A model generated the notes under the pieces. It had not been told where the DNA came from and ran no database searches. It worked only from the letters and a program-made list of their open reading frames with translations. A stretch of 64,000 bases of DNA from Pseudalkalibacillus sp052246725 (GTDB lineage: Bacteria; Bacillota; Bacilli; Bacillales; Fictibacillaceae), in assembly GCA_052246725.1 (NCBI GenBank), contig JBQQCL010000021.1; one strand, given 5' to 3'. Position 1 is the first letter of the stretch; every line of letters begins with the position of its first letter. This document shows positions 42,585 through 51,270 of this stretch, in pieces. Both the position numbers and the translations under genes were made by a program.

Positions 42585-42953
42585 ATGATTCAACAAGAAT
42601 CACGCTTGAAAGTCGCTGACAACTCTGGAGCTCGTGAACTACTAACGATCAAGGTCCTCGGTGGATCTGGACGTAAGTATGCGAACATCGGTGATATGGT
42701 TGTGTGTTCTGTTAAATCCGCAACACCAGGAGGCGTTGTTAAGAAAGGTGAAGTCGTTCGAGCAGTAATCGTACGCTCTAAGCGCGGTATGCGTCGTCCA
42801 GACGGATCTTACATCCGTTTCGATGAGAATGCTGCAGTAATCGTACGTGACGACAAGAGCCCAAGAGGAACACGTATTTTCGGACCTGTCGCACGTGAAT
42901 TACGTGACAATCAATTCATGAAAATCGTTTCATTAGCGCCAGAAGTTCTTTAA
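42585..42953 (+). CDS. rplN: 50S ribosomal protein L14
   Basis: A 122-residue intersubunit-bridge protein, also the docking site of the silencing factor RsfS. It begins MIQQESRLKVADNSGARELL and has FGPVARELRDNQFMKIVSLA. RBS AAAGGAGGT. Confidence 0.98.
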   Translation: MIQQESRLKVADNSGARELLTIKVLGGSGRKYANIGDMVVCSVKSATPGGVVKKGEVVRAVIVRSKRGMRRPDGSYIRFDENAAVIVRDDKSPRGTRIFGPVARELRDNQFMKIVSLAPEVL

Positions 42954-42995
42954 TAAAATTCAAGCCCTGTCTTGTAAGGAGGTGCGCAAATCGCT

Positions 42996-43316
42996 ATGCC
43001 TAAAATGCACGTAAAAAAAGGCGATAAAGTTCAAGTTATTTCAGGTAAGGATAAAGGGAAGCAAGGAGAAGTCCTTCAAGCGTTACCAAAGAACAATCGT
43101 GTCATCGTTGAAGGAATTAACGTTGTGAAGAAACACGCCAAGCCTTCTCAAGATAATCCACAAGGTGGAATCCTTAATGTTGAAGCATCTATCCATGCTT
43201 CTAACGTTATGTTGATCGACCCTAAATCAAATGAACCTACTCGTGTAGGATATAAAGATGTGGATGGAAAGAAAGTACGTGTTGCTAAAAAGTCAGGAGA
43301 AGCTCTTGATAAATAA
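42996..43316 (+). CDS. rplX: 50S ribosomal protein L24
   Basis: A 106-residue KOW-domain assembly initiator, with VKKGDKVQVISGKDKGKQGE and VNVVKKH-type segment near residue 45. The ATG at 42996 is 10 bases after AAGGAGGTG. The ATG at 43005 matches the shorter B. subtilis start but is badly spaced from the RBS. Confidence 0.95.
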   Translation: MPKMHVKKGDKVQVISGKDKGKQGEVLQALPKNNRVIVEGINVVKKHAKPSQDNPQGGILNVEASIHASNVMLIDPKSNEPTRVGYKDVDGKKVRVAKKSGEALDK

Positions 43317-43342
43317 GCTTTGTTGAAAGGAGGTTACCTAGA

Positions 43343-43882
43343 ATGAATCGTCTACAAGAAAGATACAAAAAAGAAATCGTTCCTTCTCTACAAGAGAAGT
43401 TCAACTATACATCTGTGATGCAAGTACCGAAAATCGAAAAGATCGTTGTCAACATGGGTATCGGAGATGCTGTTTCTAACGCAAAAGCTCTTGATGTTGC
43501 GGTTGAAGAATTGACTGAAATCGCTGGTCAAAAGCCAGTCGTTACGAAGGCTAAGAAATCCATCGCTGGATTCAAGCTTCGTGAAGGAATGCCGATTGGG
43601 GCGAAAGTTACAATGCGCGGCGAGCGTATGTACGAATTCCTCGACAAGCTGATTAGTGTTTCTCTTCCACGTGTACGTGACTTCCGCGGTGTTTCTAAGA
43701 AATCATTTGACGGTCGCGGAAACTACACGCTTGGAGTGAAAGAACAGCTTATTTTCCCAGAAATCGATTATGATAAGGTCAACAAAGTGCGCGGTATGGA
43801 TATCGTTATCGTAACTACTGCGAACACTGACGAAGAGGCTCGTGAACTACTTCTTCAAGTAGGTATGCCATTCCAAAAATAA
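43343..43882 (+). CDS. rplE: 50S ribosomal protein L5
   Basis: A 179-residue 5S rRNA-binding protein of the central protuberance. Conserved stretches are VPKIEKIVVNMGIGDA, GQKPVVTKAKKSIAGFKLRE and LPRVRDFRG. RBS AAAGGAGGT. Confidence 0.98.
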   Translation: MNRLQERYKKEIVPSLQEKFNYTSVMQVPKIEKIVVNMGIGDAVSNAKALDVAVEELTEIAGQKPVVTKAKKSIAGFKLREGMPIGAKVTMRGERMYEFLDKLISVSLPRVRDFRGVSKKSFDGRGNYTLGVKEQLIFPEIDYDKVNKVRGMDIVIVTTANTDEEARELLLQVGMPFQK

Positions 43883-43903
43883 TGAGCCAAAGGAGGGAAA
43901 ACT

Positions 43904-44089
43904 GTGGCGAAAAAATCAATGGTCGCTAAACAAAAGCGTAAGCAGAAGTTCAAAGTACAAGAATACACTCGTTGTGAACGCTGCGGACGTCCGCATTCCG
44001 TAATTCGTAAATTCAAGCTTTGCAGAATTTGTTTCCGCGAACTTGCATATAAAGGTCAAATCCCTGGCGTCAAAAAAGCTAGCTGGTAA
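43904..44089 (+). CDS. rpsN: 30S ribosomal protein S14, zinc (type Z)
   Basis: A 61-residue short S14 with CERCGRPHSV and CRICFRELA, the four zinc-binding cysteines. This is the zinc-dependent form; Bacilli often carry a zinc-free paralogue elsewhere that replaces it under zinc starvation. The start is GTG (43904) after AAAGGAGGG. Confidence 0.97.
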   Translation: MAKKSMVAKQKRKQKFKVQEYTRCERCGRPHSVIRKFKLCRICFRELAYKGQIPGVKKASW

Positions 44090-44119
44090 ACCCCATTGTC
44101 GGGAAGGAGGTAATTAGTA

Positions 44120-44518
44120 ATGGTCATGACAGATCCAATTGCAGATATGTTAACTCGTATTCGTAATGCAAATACTGTAGGTCACGATAAACTAGAGGTT
44201 CCTGCATCAAAGCTCAAAAGAGAAATTGCAGAAATCCTGAAGAACGAAGGTTTCGTACGTGACGTTGAATACATTGAAGATAGCAAGCAAGGTGTTATCC
44301 GCATTTTCTTAAAGTACGGTCAAAACAACGCACGTGTTATTACTGGCCTTAAGAGAATCAGTAAGCCTGGTTTGCGTGTCTACGCGAAAGCTTATGAAGT
44401 ACCACGTGTTCTTGGTGGACTAGGAATTGCCCTAGTATCAACATCAAAAGGTATTATGACTGATAAAGACGCTCGTAACCAACAAGTTGGCGGAGAAGTC
44501 TTAGCATACGTTTGGTAA
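44120..44518 (+). CDS. rpsH: 30S ribosomal protein S8
   Basis: A 132-residue 16S-binding protein and translational repressor of the spc genes in E. coli. It begins MVMTDPIADMLTRIRNANTV and ends in STSKGIMTDKDARN...GGEVLAYVW. RBS GAAGGAGGT. Confidence 0.98.
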   Translation: MVMTDPIADMLTRIRNANTVGHDKLEVPASKLKREIAEILKNEGFVRDVEYIEDSKQGVIRIFLKYGQNNARVITGLKRISKPGLRVYAKAYEVPRVLGGLGIALVSTSKGIMTDKDARNQQVGGEVLAYVW

Positions 44519-44551
44519 TTGAAAGATAGAAAGAATGGAGGTGCAGCCTGA

Positions 44552-45091
44552 ATGTCTCGTATTGGTAACAAACACTTAGAAATTCCAAGCGGCGTGACAG
44601 TTGAGAAAAATGACAACAACGTCGTAACTGTTAAAGGTCCAAAAGGTGAATTGACTCGCTCTTTTAACCCTGACATGAAAATCAACATTGAAGATAGCAA
44701 GGTTACTGTTGAACGCCCAAGCGATCACAAAGACCATAAAGCTCTTCACGGTACAACAGCTAGTATCATCGGTAACATGATCCAAGGTGTTGCTAAGGGA
44801 TATGAGAAAGCTCTTGAACTAGTTGGGGTCGGATACCGTGCTAACAAATCCGGTAACAAACTAGTGTTGAACGTTGGTTACTCTCACCCTGTTGAAATCG
44901 TTCCTGAACAAGGAATTGAAATTGAAGTACCAGCGAATACGAAAGTAGTCGTTAAAGGTATCGACAAAGAACGTGTTGGTGCTGTTGCAGCGAATATTCG
45001 CTCTGTTCGTCTTCCAGAACCGTATAAAGGTAAAGGTATCCGTTACGAAGGAGAATATGTTCGTCGTAAAGAAGGTAAGACTGGTAAATAG
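44552..45091 (+). CDS. rplF: 50S ribosomal protein L6
   Basis: A 179-residue protein near the factor-binding site, made of two similar domains. It begins MSRIGNKHLEIPSGV and has the C-terminal signature PEPYKGKGIRYEGEYVRRKE. RBS TGGAGGTG. Confidence 0.98.
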   Translation: MSRIGNKHLEIPSGVTVEKNDNNVVTVKGPKGELTRSFNPDMKINIEDSKVTVERPSDHKDHKALHGTTASIIGNMIQGVAKGYEKALELVGVGYRANKSGNKLVLNVGYSHPVEIVPEQGIEIEVPANTKVVVKGIDKERVGAVAANIRSVRLPEPYKGKGIRYEGEYVRRKEGKTGK

Positions 45092-45123
45092 TAACGTAAG
45101 ATTACGGAAAGGAGTGGCGTAGG

Positions 45124-45486
45124 ATGATTACGAAGCTTGATAAAAATGCTGCGCGTAAGAAAAGACACGCTCGTGTGCGCCGTACTATTTTCGGAACAGC
45201 AGAACGTCCTCGCTTGAACGTATTCCGCTCATCAAAGCACATTTACGCTCAATTGATCGATGATGAAAACGGAGTAACGTTGTTGTCTGCTTCTACTTTA
45301 GATTCTGATGTAGATGCTGATAACGGTGGAAATGTTGAAGCTGCAAAGAAAGTCGGCGAAGCACTTGCAAAGCGAGCAGTTGAAGCTGGACATAAAGTAG
45401 TTGTATTCGACCGCGGTGGTTATATCTATCACGGACGTGTGAAAGCATTGGCTGACGCAGCTCGCGAAGCTGGACTACAATTTTAA
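45124..45486 (+). CDS. rplR: 50S ribosomal protein L18
   Basis: A 120-residue 5S-binding protein of the central protuberance, with RPRLNVFRSSKHIYAQLIDD and FDRGGYIYHGRVKALADAAR. RBS AAAGGAGTGG. Confidence 0.98.
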   Translation: MITKLDKNAARKKRHARVRRTIFGTAERPRLNVFRSSKHIYAQLIDDENGVTLLSASTLDSDVDADNGGNVEAAKKVGEALAKRAVEAGHKVVVFDRGGYIYHGRVKALADAAREAGLQF

Positions 45487-45507
45487 TAGAAGGAGGGAAA
45501 TCCAATC

Positions 45508-46008
45508 ATGCGTGGAATCGATCCAAACAAACTAGAACTTGAAGAACGTGTTGTTACCGTTAACCGTGTTGCAAAGGTTGTAAAAGGTGGACGTCGCTTT
45601 CGCTTTGCTGCGGTTGTGGTAGTTGGAGATAAAAACGGTCATGTAGGATTCGGTACTGGTAAAGCACAAGAGGTACCAGAAGCGATCCGCAAGGCTATCG
45701 AAGATGCGAAGAAGAATCTTATCACAGTACCGATTGTTGGTACGACGCTTCCTCACCAGATCAACGGACGATATGGAGCAGGTAACGTATTGCTGAAGCC
45801 TGCATCTGAGGGTACAGGAGTCATCGCTGGAGGACCTGTACGTGCGGTACTAGAGTTGGCTGGAGTTGGTGACATCCTATCTAAATCATTAGGATCTAAC
45901 AACCCGATCAACATGGTACGTGCAACAATCAATGGACTTAAAAATCTAAAACGTGCTGAGGACGTTGCGAAATTACGCGGCAAATCAGTTGAAGAACTAT
46001 TAGGTTAA
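45508..46008 (+). CDS. rpsE: 30S ribosomal protein S5
   Basis: A 166-residue protein at the mRNA entry and decoding region. The double-stranded RNA-binding-like N domain has RVAKVVKGGRRFRFAAVVVV. The loop linked to spectinomycin action, VNRVAKVVKGGRR, carries the usual residues. The C domain has GPVRAVLELAGVGDILSKS. Confidence 0.98.
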   Translation: MRGIDPNKLELEERVVTVNRVAKVVKGGRRFRFAAVVVVGDKNGHVGFGTGKAQEVPEAIRKAIEDAKKNLITVPIVGTTLPHQINGRYGAGNVLLKPASEGTGVIAGGPVRAVLELAGVGDILSKSLGSNNPINMVRATINGLKNLKRAEDVAKLRGKSVEELLG

Positions 46009-46021
46009 GGAGGGATTTTGA

Positions 46022-46210
46022 ATGGCTAAGAAATTAGAAGTCACCCTCACTCGTAGTTTAATTGGTCGTCCTGAGAACCAACGTGTTACAGTGAAGACAC
46101 TTGGTTTGCGCAAGATGCACCAAACAGTTGTACACGAAGACAACGAAGCGATTCGTGGTATGGTGAACAAGGTGTCTCATCTTGTAACTGTTAATGAAAT
46201 CAACGAATAA
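46022..46210 (+). CDS. rpmD: 50S ribosomal protein L30
   Basis: A 62-residue protein with the family core RSLIGRPENQRVTVKTLGLR KMHQ (split here at the limit of quotation) and a three-residue longer tail than B. subtilis L30. It starts 14 bp after rpsE. Confidence 0.96.
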   Translation: MAKKLEVTLTRSLIGRPENQRVTVKTLGLRKMHQTVVHEDNEAIRGMVNKVSHLVTVNEINE

Positions 46211-46243
46211 TAAGACGATATAAATCATGAGGAGGTGCCGATA

Positions 46244-46684
46244 ATGAAACTTCATGAACTAAAACCATCTGAAGGTTCTCGTGGCAACCGTAATCGTGTT
46301 GGACGTGGAATTGGTTCCGGTAATGGTAAGACAAGTGGACGCGGACACAAAGGGCAAAATGCTCGCTCTGGTGGAGGCGTACGACCAGGATTCGAAGGTG
46401 GTCAAAACCCGCTTGCAAGACGTTTACCGAAACGTGGATTTACAAACCCAACTCGTGTTGAATATGCGGTTGTGAACTTGGATGCTTTAAACCGTTTTGA
46501 AGAAGGAACTGAAGTCACTCCTGAACTACTTCTTGAGACTGGTGTCATCAGCAAGTTGAAAGACGGAGTGAAGGTCCTTGGAAACGGAAAATTAGAAACG
46601 AAGCTTACTGTAAAAGCTCATAAATTTTCTGGTTCTGCTAAGGAAGCAATTGAAGCAGCAGGCGGAAATGCTGAGGTGATGTAA
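46244..46684 (+). CDS. rplO: 50S ribosomal protein L15
   Basis: A 146-residue late-assembly protein with the glycine-rich N-terminal extension (GNGKTSGRGHKGQNARSGGG) and FEGGQNPLARRLPKRGF. The start is the ATG at 46244 after GAGGAGGTGC. The stop overlaps the secY start by one base, coupling translocase synthesis to the ribosomal genes. Confidence 0.97.
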   Translation: MKLHELKPSEGSRGNRNRVGRGIGSGNGKTSGRGHKGQNARSGGGVRPGFEGGQNPLARRLPKRGFTNPTRVEYAVVNLDALNRFEEGTEVTPELLLETGVISKLKDGVKVLGNGKLETKLTVKAHKFSGSAKEAIEAAGGNAEVM

Positions 46685-47973
46685 TGTTCCGTACAATCTC
46701 CAATATTATGCGCGTAAGTGATATAAGAAACAAAGTAATATTTACACTAGCAATGCTTGTTATCTTTCGGATCGGAACATTCATTCCTGTGCCGAGTGTA
46801 AACAAGGATGTGCTAGATTTTCAGAATCAGATGAACGTATTCGGTTTTCTGAATACATTCGGCGGTGGCGCCCTGCAAAACTTCTCGATTTTTGCAATGG
46901 GGATCATGCCATATATCACCGCATCGATCATTGTACAGTTATTACAGATGGATGTTGTACCGAAGTTTACCGAATGGTCAAAGCAAGGTGAAGTTGGGCG
47001 TAAAAAGCTTGCTCAATTCACTCGTTATGGAACGATCGTACTTGGATTCATCCAAGCGATTGGAATGTCGATTGGATTCAACAACCTGTTCCAAGGTTTG
47101 ATTCCTAACCCAAGCATCCCGACTTATCTGCTCATCGCTTTAGTGTTGACAGCAGGTACCGCGTTCCTAATGTGGTTAGGTGAGCAAATCACAGCACATG
47201 GTGTTGGGAATGGTATTTCCATTCTGATTTTCGCTGGTATCGTAGCAGCTGTGCCAGGTGCAGTGAACCAGTTCTATGCTACACAGTTCGCAGGATCAGA
47301 ACAGACACTGTTCATCGGAATCGTCAAGGTGCTCCTGATTGTACTAGCAATAGTGGTATTGACTGTCTTCGTAATCTTCATTCAACAAGGATTGCGTAAG
47401 ATCCCGATTCAATATGCAAAACGTGTTGTGAACAACAAGCCTGTGGGAGGACAACAGACACATCTTCCACTCAAGGTCAACGCTGCAGGGGTAATTCCGG
47501 TTATCTTTGCAATTTCATTGATCATTGCACCACCGACAATAGCGGGATTCTTTGCTGAAAACGCGGTGACCAGATTCATTACAAACACGTTTGATTATAC
47601 GACGCCGGTGGGTATGGTCGTGTACTCGGCCTTAATTATCGGATTCACGTATTTCTATACATTCGTTCAGGTCAACCCTGAGCAAATGGCGGAGAATTTG
47701 AAGAAACAAGGTGGATACATCCCAGGAATCCGTCCGGGTAAGAATACAGAAACGTACATTGTGCGTATTCTCTATCGTCTGACTTTTGTCGGCGCATTAT
47801 TCTTGGCTTTTGTGTCGATCTTACCGATTTTCTTCATCAAGTTCGCTAACTTGCCTCAATCTTTGCAAATAGGCGGTACCAGCTTATTGATCGTGGTTGG
47901 GGTAGCATTAGACATTATGAAACGAATTGAAAGCCAATTAATTAAACGTCATTACAAAGGCTTTATCAAATAG
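46684..47973 (+). CDS. secY: SecY, protein translocase channel subunit
   Basis: A 429-residue membrane protein with ten hydrophobic helices, the channel of the Sec system with SecE (19316). Conserved positions include the plug and FGGGALQNFSIFAMGIMPYI after TM1. The cytoplasmic loops are IQQGLRKIPIQYAKR and PEQMAENLKKQGGYIPGIRP, used by SecA and ribosomes. The start overlaps the rplO stop. Confidence 0.98.
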   Translation: MFRTISNIMRVSDIRNKVIFTLAMLVIFRIGTFIPVPSVNKDVLDFQNQMNVFGFLNTFGGGALQNFSIFAMGIMPYITASIIVQLLQMDVVPKFTEWSKQGEVGRKKLAQFTRYGTIVLGFIQAIGMSIGFNNLFQGLIPNPSIPTYLLIALVLTAGTAFLMWLGEQITAHGVGNGISILIFAGIVAAVPGAVNQFYATQFAGSEQTLFIGIVKVLLIVLAIVVLTVFVIFIQQGLRKIPIQYAKRVVNNKPVGGQQTHLPLKVNAAGVIPVIFAISLIIAPPTIAGFFAENAVTRFITNTFDYTTPVGMVVYSALIIGFTYFYTFVQVNPEQMAENLKKQGGYIPGIRPGKNTETYIVRILYRLTFVGALFLAFVSILPIFFIKFANLPQSLQIGGTSLLIVVGVALDIMKRIESQLIKRHYKGFIK

Positions 47974-48045
47974 AGGAGAACAGGGAATCATCCGAATTCC
48001 CCACTCTCTTTACAATGTACGTTTGTGACCGTATGGAGGGATTAG

Positions 48046-48696
48046 ATGAATCTAGTACTCATGGGTCTGCCAGGTGCCGGAAAAGGAACCCAGGCTGCCG
48101 AGATTGTTGACAAATATGGTATCCCCCATATCTCAACAGGTGACATGTTCCGAGCTGCAATTAAAGAGGGAACTGAGTTGGGTAAAAAAGCCAAGTCCTA
48201 TATGGATGCTGGTAATCTAGTACCCGATGAAGTCACGATTGGTATCGTGGATGAACGATTAAGCAAAAGTGACTGTGAAAAAGGTTTCTTACTTGATGGG
48301 TTTCCTCGGACGGTCGCACAGGCCGAAGCGCTGGAAAAAATCCTCTTCGACAAGAATCGTTCGATCGACTTCGTCTTGAATATCAATGTCGAGAAAGAGA
48401 AGTTGATGGAACGCTTGACTGGCCGCAGGATCTGTAAACAATGCGGAACGACTTATCACGTGATCTTCAATCCGCCATCTGAACAAGGCGTTTGTGATAA
48501 GTGCGGCGGAGAGCTTTATCAGCGTGAAGATGATAATGAAGAAACAGTCAAAACACGACTTGAAGTAAATATTGAACAATCGAAGCCGCTGCTCGAATTC
48601 TACGATCAGAAGGGCTATCTCCGTAACATCGACGGAAACCAGGATATCGATCAGGTATTTAACGATATCGATCAATTACTTGGAGGGTTGAAGTAA
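48046..48696 (+). CDS. adk: Adenylate kinase
   Basis: A 216-residue enzyme interconverting ATP, AMP and ADP. The P-loop GLPGAGKGTQ is at residues 7-16, and the AMP site includes HISTGDMFRAAI and GFPRT. The long LID holds a zinc site of the Gram-positive type (CKQCG and CDKCG). Its stop overlaps the map start by one base. Confidence 0.98.
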   Translation: MNLVLMGLPGAGKGTQAAEIVDKYGIPHISTGDMFRAAIKEGTELGKKAKSYMDAGNLVPDEVTIGIVDERLSKSDCEKGFLLDGFPRTVAQAEALEKILFDKNRSIDFVLNINVEKEKLMERLTGRRICKQCGTTYHVIFNPPSEQGVCDKCGGELYQREDDNEETVKTRLEVNIEQSKPLLEFYDQKGYLRNIDGNQDIDQVFNDIDQLLGGLK

Positions 48697-49442
48697 TGAT
48701 CATATCTAAGACTTCGCGTGAGATTGAAATCATGCGAGAAGCTGGGAAGATTGTTGCTTTAACTCATCAGGAGCTCCAGAAGCACATTAAACCAGGTGTG
48801 ACTACCAAGGAACTTGATGCAATCGCTGAAAAGTTTATACGTAGCCACGATGCAATTCCTTCTTTTAAAGGCTATAATGGTTTTACAGGTAGTATTTGTG
48901 CTTCCGTAAACGAAGAGCTGGTTCATGGGATTCCAGGTAAAAAAGTACTGAAGGATGGAGATATCATCTCAATCGACATCGGTGCAAAATACAATGGATA
49001 CCATGGCGATTCAGCTTGGACTTACGGTGTCGGAGAAATCTCCGACGAGAACAGACATCTTTTAGAGGTAACCGAACAATCGTTATATAAAGGTCTTGCA
49101 GAAGCGAAACCTGGGGAAAGACTCACAAACATCTCTCATGCGATTCAATCGTATGTTGAAGCGGAAGGCTTTTCGGTAGTACGTGAATACGTCGGCCACG
49201 GAGTTGGGCAAGATCTCCACGAGGATCCACAAATTCCTCATTTTGGACCACCGGGAAAAGGACCGCGTCTGAAGCCAGGGATGGTTCTAGCTGTTGAGCC
49301 GATGGTGAATGCAGGATCACGATATGTTCGAACGTTAGCAGATAACTGGACCGTCGTTACCCAGGATGGTAAAAGCTGTGCGCATTTCGAGCATACCATT
49401 GCTATTGTTGAAGATGGTTTCGAAATTTTAACTAAAGCCTAA
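48696..49442 (+). CDS. map: Methionine aminopeptidase, type I
   Basis: A 248-residue pita-bread-fold metalloenzyme removing N-terminal Met. The metal ligands are recognisable in SIDIGAKYNGYHGDSAWT (two Asp), GHGVGQDLHE (His), AVEPM (Glu) and HFEHTI (Glu region). It is coupled to adk by a one-base overlap. Confidence 0.97.
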   Translation: MIISKTSREIEIMREAGKIVALTHQELQKHIKPGVTTKELDAIAEKFIRSHDAIPSFKGYNGFTGSICASVNEELVHGIPGKKVLKDGDIISIDIGAKYNGYHGDSAWTYGVGEISDENRHLLEVTEQSLYKGLAEAKPGERLTNISHAIQSYVEAEGFSVVREYVGHGVGQDLHEDPQIPHFGPPGKGPRLKPGMVLAVEPMVNAGSRYVRTLADNWTVVTQDGKSCAHFEHTIAIVEDGFEILTKA

Positions 49443-49455
49443 GTGAAGGTGATAA

Positions 49456-49779
49456 ATGGTGAGTGAATCCGAGCCGATACCGCAAGTTGGACAATTGGTC
49501 CATATCTTGCGAGGGCGGGATGCTGGTCAAATCAATGTAATTGTGGGTATCGTGGACGATAAATTTGTCCTCATCGCTGACGGTGATAAACGAAAATATG
49601 ACCGAGCAAAAAAGAAGAACATCAATCATCTAGAGCTGTTTCAATATATTTCGCCGGAAGTTAAGCGAAGCATCGATGAAACAGGACGTGTAACAAACGG
49701 TAAATTGCGTTTCGCCGTGTCGAAATTCTTGAATGATCAAGCACACTTGCTTGAGAAGGGAGAACAAATCGATGGCTAA
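49456..49779 (+). CDS. KOW-domain RNA-binding protein (L14e-like), uncharacterised
   Basis: A 107-residue protein. The N-terminal half (QVGQLVHILRGRDAGQINVI then VGIVDDKFVLIADGDKRKYD) is a KOW/SH3-like fold like eukaryotic and archaeal L14e/L27e proteins. The C-terminal half is basic and helical. A gene of this type sits between map and infA in many Bacilli, so it is probably linked to ribosomes or mRNA, but no function is known. It overlaps infA by eight bases. Confidence 0.85.
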   Translation: MVSESEPIPQVGQLVHILRGRDAGQINVIVGIVDDKFVLIADGDKRKYDRAKKKNINHLELFQYISPEVKRSIDETGRVTNGKLRFAVSKFLNDQAHLLEKGEQIDG

Positions 49780-49990
49780 AGAAGATGTAATCGAGGTAGA
49801 AGGAACCGTTATTGAGCCTCTTCCGAATGCAATGTTTCGTGTAGAGCTTGAGAATGGTCATAAAATTTTAGCTCACGTTTCTGGAAAGATTCGTATGCAC
49901 TATATTCGCATACTGCCAGGCGATAAAGTAACCGTGGAATTGTCTCCGTACGATTTATCACGTGGTCGTATCACGTATCGTTACAAGTAA
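49772..49990 (+). CDS. infA: Translation initiation factor IF-1
   Basis: A 72-residue OB-fold factor that occupies the A site during initiation. The sequence begins MAKEDVIEVEGTVIEPLPNA and ends DLSRGRITYRYK. The start is the ATG at 49772, after GAGAAGGGAG, inside the end of the KOW gene. Confidence 0.98.
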   Translation: MAKEDVIEVEGTVIEPLPNAMFRVELENGHKILAHVSGKIRMHYIRILPGDKVTVELSPYDLSRGRITYRYK

Positions 49991-50164
49991 GACATTTTTC
50001 CGGTAAATGCCTTGTGTATGTTTGAAGGCATATGAATAAGACCACACTGTAGTGAGTGAAACGGTTAAGCTAATTGAAGTGCCTCGCTCAATAGGATTTT
50101 CGATTTTGTCGTCGAAGTCAGCACAAATTTTGTGCAAGTCCGTGGCATAAGGAGGTATTTAGGA
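49991..50164 (+). other. infA-rpmJ spacer with hairpins
   Basis: This 174-bp gap is long for the alpha operon. It holds an ATGCCTT/AAGGCAT stem-loop (50007-50031) and the palindrome GCACAAATTTTGTGC (50121-50135) 29 bases before rpmJ. I see no SigA promoter. It could be an internal regulatory leader for rpmJ-rpsM-rpsK. Confidence 0.5.
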
Positions 50165-50278
50165 ATGAAAGTAAGACCATCAGTCAAACCGATCTGCGAA
50201 AAATGTAAAGTAATTCGTCGTAAAGGAACCGTTATGGTAATTTGCGAAAACCCTAAGCATAAACAAAAACAAGGTTAA
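50165..50278 (+). CDS. rpmJ: 50S ribosomal protein L36 (zinc type)
   Basis: A 37-residue protein, MKVRPSVKPICEKCKVIRRK and onward. It has the CxxC pair (C11, C14) and the C27...H32 ligands of the zinc-binding L36 form. It is preceded by AAGGAGGT and followed after 19 bp by rpsM. Confidence 0.96.
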   Translation: MKVRPSVKPICEKCKVIRRKGTVMVICENPKHKQKQG

Positions 50279-50297
50279 GAACAGGAGGTGCACATAC

Positions 50298-50663
50298 ATG
50301 GCACGTATTGCAGGAATTGATATCCCTCGTGACAAACGAGTCGTCATTTCATTAACGTATATTTTCGGTATCGGAAAGTCTACTGCTCAAAAGGTTCTTG
50401 CTGAAGCTGGTGTCTCTGAAGAAACACGTGTTAGAGACCTGACTGAAGAAGAATTGAACAAGATTCGTGATATCCTCGACAAACACAAAGTAGAAGGTGA
50501 CCTTCGTCGTGAAGTTTCCCTTAACATCAAGCGTTTGATCGAGATCGGAAGCTACAGAGGTATCCGTCACCGTCGTGGTCTTCCAGTTCGCGGACAGCAT
50601 ACGAAAAACAACTCACGTACACGTAAAGGCCCACGTCGTACAGTTGCGAATAAGAAGAAATAG
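50298..50663 (+). CDS. rpsM: 30S ribosomal protein S13
   Basis: A 121-residue head protein contacting the P-site tRNA and the 50S. It begins MARIAGIDIPRDKRVVISLT and has the C-terminal GLPVRGQHTKNNSRTRKG tail. RBS CAGGAGGTG. Confidence 0.98.
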   Translation: MARIAGIDIPRDKRVVISLTYIFGIGKSTAQKVLAEAGVSEETRVRDLTEEELNKIRDILDKHKVEGDLRREVSLNIKRLIEIGSYRGIRHRRGLPVRGQHTKNNSRTRKGPRRTVANKKK

Positions 50664-50681
50664 TAAGGGAGGTAAACTCAC

Positions 50682-51077
50682 ATGGCTAAACAACGTAAAA
50701 CAAACACTCGTAAGCGTAAAGTCAAAAAGAATATTGAGAGTGGTATCGCTCATATCCGTTCCACTTTCAACAATACGATTGTTACAATTACTGATACACA
50801 CGGTAATGCAGTTTCCTGGGCTTCATCAGGCAACCTTGGATTCAAAGGCTCTCGTAAATCCACTCCGTTTGCAGCGCAAATGGCAGCCGAAACAGCTGGG
50901 AAAACTGCAATGGAACACGGAATGAAGACTCTTGAAGTTACTGTAAAGGGTCCTGGCGCTGGACGTGAAGCTGCTATCCGTGCACTTCAAGCTGTAGGAC
51001 TTGAAGTAACAGCAATCCGTGACGTAACACCAGTTCCTCATAATGGATGCCGTCCGCCAAAACGTCGTCGTGTTTAA
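50682..51077 (+). CDS. rpsK: 30S ribosomal protein S11
   Basis: A 131-residue platform protein with HIRSTFNNTIVTITDTHGNA and the conserved C-terminal DVTPVPHNGCRPPKRRRV. It is followed by a 193-bp spacer with a CTTGAGG/CCTTAAG hairpin (51080-51100) before rpoA. Confidence 0.98.
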   Translation: MAKQRKTNTRKRKVKKNIESGIAHIRSTFNNTIVTITDTHGNAVSWASSGNLGFKGSRKSTPFAAQMAAETAGKTAMEHGMKTLEVTVKGPGAGREAAIRALQAVGLEVTAIRDVTPVPHNGCRPPKRRRV

Positions 51078-51270
51078 TGCTTGAGGTTCAAAGCCTTAAG
51101 TATTACAATTTGGAAACCTGTCTATAATGGTTATGTATGAACTATAATTGAGCAATGCAGACTGGTAGGTTATTTATAGGTAATAATCTATTAAGGACGC
51201 ATTATTAGGAATTTCGGTTAGATCGACGGGGTCTGACCGAGGTTCGACGTTTTGAAGGAGGGTTTGTTGA

